Assembly: GCA_036244855.1 (NCBI GenBank)
Contig: BQKZ01008482.1
Span: 11,267 to 21,720, forward strand
Direction of reading: 5' to 3'
DNA from: Temnopleurus reevesii
Taxonomy: Eukaryota > Echinodermata > Echinoidea > Temnopleuroida > Temnopleuridae
Length of the DNA: 10,454 nt
Below are positions 7,349-10,454 of this stretch, one piece after another (within the stretch, counting starts at the first letter, position 1; every line of letters begins with the position of its first letter). Position numbers and translations under genes: made by a program. The notes under the pieces were generated by a model. The model was not told where the DNA came from, did not search any database, and saw nothing but the letters and a program-made list of their open reading frames with translations.

Positions 7349-7684
7349 CAAATGGTATTACATCTTATCCTCTGGCAAGAGGAAGAACATGAAAGAGTTG
7401 GGTCCTATTTTATTTTTCTGAAGACTCATGAAGAATCACAGGGGTGAAGTCAGTTCAGCATCTCCCTACTCAAATCATTTGTTTTACTTCAGAGTACAAA
7501 CAAAAATAAGAAACTGAGGTGAATTCACTCAAAATGTAGAGTTTGGGAAAATAAAGCAAATTTCTACAAAAATGTGGTTGGAAAATAATAAATATCAGTC
7601 CAAAATGTAGAATCCATTTAGTCAGACTGAGGCAATTCTTCTTGTATGATCATAGAGATAAGTACTGCTGTTCGTATCGATGGT
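7349..7684. other. unassigned sequence
   Basis: I see no gene or clear repeat. Two loosely similar segments (CTCAAAATGTAGAG near 7528 and TCCAAAATGTAGAA near 7599) may be chance. Confidence 0.4.
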
Positions 7685-7876
7685 ACATGGGTCTGTTCAC
7701 AAAGTTTTTTTATTTGAAAAGTATCAGAAAACAAAAGGTCTTGTGTTCTTTTAGTACTTCATGAAGGTAACACTTGTAAGTATCACATCAAATGCTCAAC
7801 TTCAGATAAGCCTTATTTTTTAAAGTTATGATAAAATGTCTAAAAAAGGATCCCAACTTTGTGAACAGACCCACAT
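7685..7876. mobile_element. MITE-like element, 184 bp, 18-bp perfect TIRs, ACAT flanks
   Basis: GGGTCTGTTCACAAAGTT (7689-7706) is the exact reverse complement of 7855-7872, giving an element of 184 bp. Immediately outside both ends is ACAT (7685-7688 and 7873-7876), a candidate 4-bp target-site duplication. The interior is AT-rich with no coding capacity, as expected for a non-autonomous DNA transposon. Four-bp duplications occur in a few superfamilies such as Sola1 and Chapaev, but the ends alone do not let me assign one. ACATG-type words are common in this genome, so the duplication could be coincidence; the inverted repeat is unlikely to be. Confidence 0.75.
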
Positions 7877-8529
7877 GTATGATGTAGCATGGGTTTTGAA
7901 CTGTAGGATTCCGCTAGTTGTGGCATTGGATCAATGGGGAATGAACTTTAAACTTGAACTTTCAGATTAAACTTCATGGAAATTAATCTCTAGAGTCCAT
8001 CAAAATTGACCTTTTTATTTTCAAGCTCATAAAAATACACTGAGTCACCTACAGTAATTGGAAATTCCCAAAATACCAAGATTTTCCCATAAATCTGTTA
8101 TCTCTCTTATAGTCACAAGGGTTTTTAAATGTGCAACTCCTTGAGATGACACAAGTTGTTTAGGTCAAATTCATGACATTAGATTGCACTTGATATGATC
8201 TGACCATATCTTTCATGCATGTATACGTTGTTGGCGATTATATAGGCTACAAAGTAGAGATGAAAAACGGGTGTTATTCAAAACTTTTGATGATCATAAT
8301 TCTATGGCTATTGTTGCTCTTCTAGTTTTAGTAAGAAAATTGACAGAACCTTGTACAATATTCAGAAATAGACCAGAATATTGCATCTCATAACTTGATG
8401 TTTAAAGCGAATATCGAGTACTTGCAAAGAACTTCAATTTGGAAAAATGAATGATTAAAATAATCTTATGTTACAAACAAAGCACAACGTGACTTGTGTA
8501 GACAAGGGAAAACTAATATGATAACCTCA
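7877..8529. other. unassigned AT-rich sequence
   Basis: I see no gene. There is a small hairpin, GATATG/CATATC (8192-8197 and 8205-8210), with a 7-nt loop. Confidence 0.4.
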
Positions 8530-8617
8530 AACCGGTTAAAAGCGAAATTGTGTCATTCTCCACGTGCTCTGTCCACTGCAGCAAACACAGGAAGCAGCGC
8601 GTGGGACTGGTATAAAA
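8530..8617 (+). promoter_or_regulatory. weak promoter-like motif set
   Basis: Three motifs fall within 90 bp of locally GC-richer sequence: AACCGGTT (8530-8537), the palindromic Grainyhead/CP2-type site; CACGTG (8561-8566), the canonical E-box; and TATAAAA (8611-8617), a TATA-box match. A start site would be expected near 8640, but the first ATG there (8632) is followed by a stop after four codons. Each motif alone is common by chance, so this is only a weak candidate. An open frame on each strand (8564-8758 plus, 8513-8695 minus) crosses it without recognisable similarity. Confidence 0.2.
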
Positions 8618-9195
8618 TCTGTCGACCCGACATGGCCCAATTTTGACCCTTTCTTTGCACATTTCTCTGCCATTATACATTTTCTTGCAAAACACTTTGG
8701 CACATATTATTTATTCATAGTTCTGAACATTCTTCTCACATTTTGTGCGATTCTGTGAACATTTATTTTATTTTTTTAACAAATACCAGAATATATCTTT
8801 AAAATTGCATGAAGGTTTTGATCACAAACTGTATTACTGAATTCACTACATATACCACCACTTCCCATTATATTTGCAATACTAAGATTTGAGGAAATAT
8901 CAATGTCCTTGGATAATATGCGAGGAATTCCCAAGAGAGAAACAATCTTGGCAGGAAATATACTGCGGCTTTTGATACTCAGTAACATACATGTACTAAC
9001 TTTCCTTTATGATGTGCATGCCAATCCTCCTATGACCCCTAGTGGGTAAAGGTCAAGATATCAATGGTGAAAAGAAAGCAGAATTCTAATTTATGTGAAA
9101 GTTCATTCACAGAATACTTTACTGATCATACAAATGCCTATAATAAGGCAATTTGTAATTAAATTCAAATTTAGTCTGCTATATCTTAATATAAT
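8618..9195. other. unassigned AT-rich sequence
   Basis: There is no gene. At 9033-9055 TGACCC and AGGTCA half-sites face apart with an 11-bp spacer, a possible but unsupported nuclear-receptor arrangement. AT-only runs occur near 9187-9206. Confidence 0.4.
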
Positions 9196-9305
9196 AATAT
9201 AATATATGCAATTTATATAGCGCACGTATCCACTCTCATTGCTGAGTGCTCAAGACGCTTTGCATTTATTACCCTGGCTTTAGCCCGGCGGCCACTAGCG
9301 CACAT
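9196..9305. repeat. dispersed-repeat fragment with TATATAGCGCAC core
   Basis: The TATATAGCGCAC...GCTCAAGACGCTTTGC layout resembles a dispersed repeat widespread in marine deuterostome genomes, which I recognise only in general form. It can fold: AGCG/CGCT (9219-9222 and 9256-9259) outside and CACTC/GAGTG (9231-9235 and 9244-9248) inside. TAGCGCAC is directly repeated at 9218-9225 and 9296-9303, 78 bp apart. It is GC-richer than its flanks, which fits an inserted sequence. Confidence 0.45.
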
Positions 9306-10327
9306 GGCATTTCAAGGAATAAAGATCTTTTGTGTTAATGAATTGAATCTTTAAAATTGCCCGTTTTAAAACACTTGAATACATGTAATGGAAGATGATG
9401 ACAAATTTTTACTATGAACTTTTAGTGACAGTTTGTCCCATGAATGTGCATTTGTTTACATATATACGTAGATGTACATGCAATCTCCCTGGAACAAGTG
9501 AAAAAATTCCATAGATTCATTAACTTTGTTCAAAATATATTCCAGCATATCAGTTGCAAAACTCTTGTCAGCTTTGCAACACGCATCCAGATGGGATGTG
9601 ATATTCAGGAAAGGAAAACTTAAAACTTCAAGAAAATACAAAAAAAAACATGCTCCAATCTGAATCAGTAAAAGAAAATGAAAGAGAAAAAGTGAAATTG
9701 TAATACGTATAGGTCCAAAACATTTTAAGAAGAGTCTTTAGAAAGTAATTTGTATTTACCTAAAAGTAAAAGGCACTCTTTCCACACAATTATCAATATG
9801 TAATTTTTGTAATAAAAGACATTCAAGCATCAGCTGTGGTAAACCTGCAGGATGTCCTTCTTGATGTCAAGGACAAATTATCCTTTGAACATCAAAAAAT
9901 ATGTTCTTGGTATATTTCAGATATAATTTATGGTTCTCTTTCATTCGATACAATATTGCAATGAAAGTATTAATCTAGGCCTAGGCCTACTTGTTCTGCC
10001 TCCTTCACACTCAAACCTGAACATTTGTGCAGTAATTATTTGATGAATTTATCAATTAACTTTTATTTTGGCAGAATCATATTGGACCCTGGGTCTGTAT
10101 TGAAATAAAGATTTAAAGTACCGGTTTATTAAAAGGCCTTTGGTTTCTATTAAAAATACTTCAATCAGTGATCACTTTCAGTTTCAATCATTCAGAATCA
10201 TAATTTGGCATGCCATTATTAGTAATTAGTTTACACAATAATCATATGCATTTTATGCCATTTAACAGAACGAGCCCAGAAGGTATCATCTTTTTAATAA
10301 CTTCTCTCGCCTCTGGCGTAAAATGAC
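9306..10327. other. AT-rich sequence with no gene
   Basis: I see no gene in this 1-kb stretch. Overlapping TAGGCCTA palindromes lie at 9976-9989, the palindrome GACCCTGGGTC at 10085-10095, and a small hairpin GTCCTT/AAGGAC near 9855-9875. The minus-strand frame at 9456-9641 (61 codons) has no recognisable domain. Confidence 0.45.
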
Positions 10328-10454
10328 CGACTATTAAACACTATGGCCCGTATTCCGATAGCGAGGTTTAAGTTAACCCTGGTCTAAATCTGTGGTTTAA
10401 GTATGGAGAGCCAAAAGAGGCTTGAATCTATAATAGTCGATGTTTAATTTACCA
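10328..10454. repeat. dispersed-repeat fragment (TATGGCCCGTATTCCG type), cut by window end
   Basis: The segment TATGGCCCGTATTCCG...GGTTTAAGTTAACC...TGTGGTTTAAGTATGGAGAG resembles a repeat I associate with echinoderm and other marine deuterostome genomes; this is recognition, not a search. It contains repeated GGTTTAAG words and is enclosed by a perfect 9-bp inverted repeat, CGACTATTA (10328-10336) and TAATAGTCG (10431-10439). It continues towards or past the window end, so its full extent is unknown. Confidence 0.45.

Noticed and set aside
8183..8200. ATTGCACTTG resembling the start of miR-25/92 family RNAs, and AATTGCAC in each minisatellite unit
   Set aside because: The match ends after the seed region and no precursor hairpin is visible; ten bases or fewer are expected by chance.

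Overview
This window looks like non-coding DNA from a eukaryotic nuclear genome, most likely a marine deuterostome and probably an echinoderm. The sequence is AT-rich, with stops in every frame. The longest open frames (up to 123 codons) look like chance or repeat-derived frames. The echinoderm guess is inference. It rests on repeated copies of the palindrome TGTAGGCCTACA, on (TTTGA)n tails of a CR1/L2-like retroelement, and on dispersed-repeat fragments that resemble ones common in such genomes. I cannot name the species. No protein-coding gene can be supported; the window could be intergenic or lie inside a large intron.

Layout. Bases 107-460 hold a diverged tandem repeat of about 143-171 bp. 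Bases 727-889 are a foldback element with 17-bp perfect inverted ends. Bases 890-2650 are AT-rich and mostly featureless. Bases 2652-3075 hold two same-orientation copies of what looks like a non-LTR retrotransposon 3' tail. A stop-poor unidentified patch lies at 3500-3765. Bases 4314-4384 (minus strand) fold as a full tRNA cloverleaf with a Thr-AGT-like anticodon arm, followed 10 nt later by a T10 run. A 40-base C tract at 4610 runs up to a 3-base N gap.

The second half holds a small GC-richer cluster with a perfect RFX X-box (5602-5646) and G- and C-tracts at 6411-6489. It also holds a four-copy G-rich minisatellite (6778-7297) running into (GTG)8 and G13, and a 184-bp MITE-like element with 18-bp perfect terminal inverted repeats and ACAT flanks (7689-7872). 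After that come a weak promoter-like motif set near 8530-8617 and two fragments resembling dispersed repeats (9196-9305 and 10328-10454).

Nothing here amounts to a multi-gene system. What merits attention is the repeat content: two short inverted-repeat elements, a tRNA-like Pol III unit, and a tandem pair of retroelement tails. The X-box cluster is the best regulatory candidate. All repeat boundaries were read by eye and need a self-alignment and a repeat-library search.
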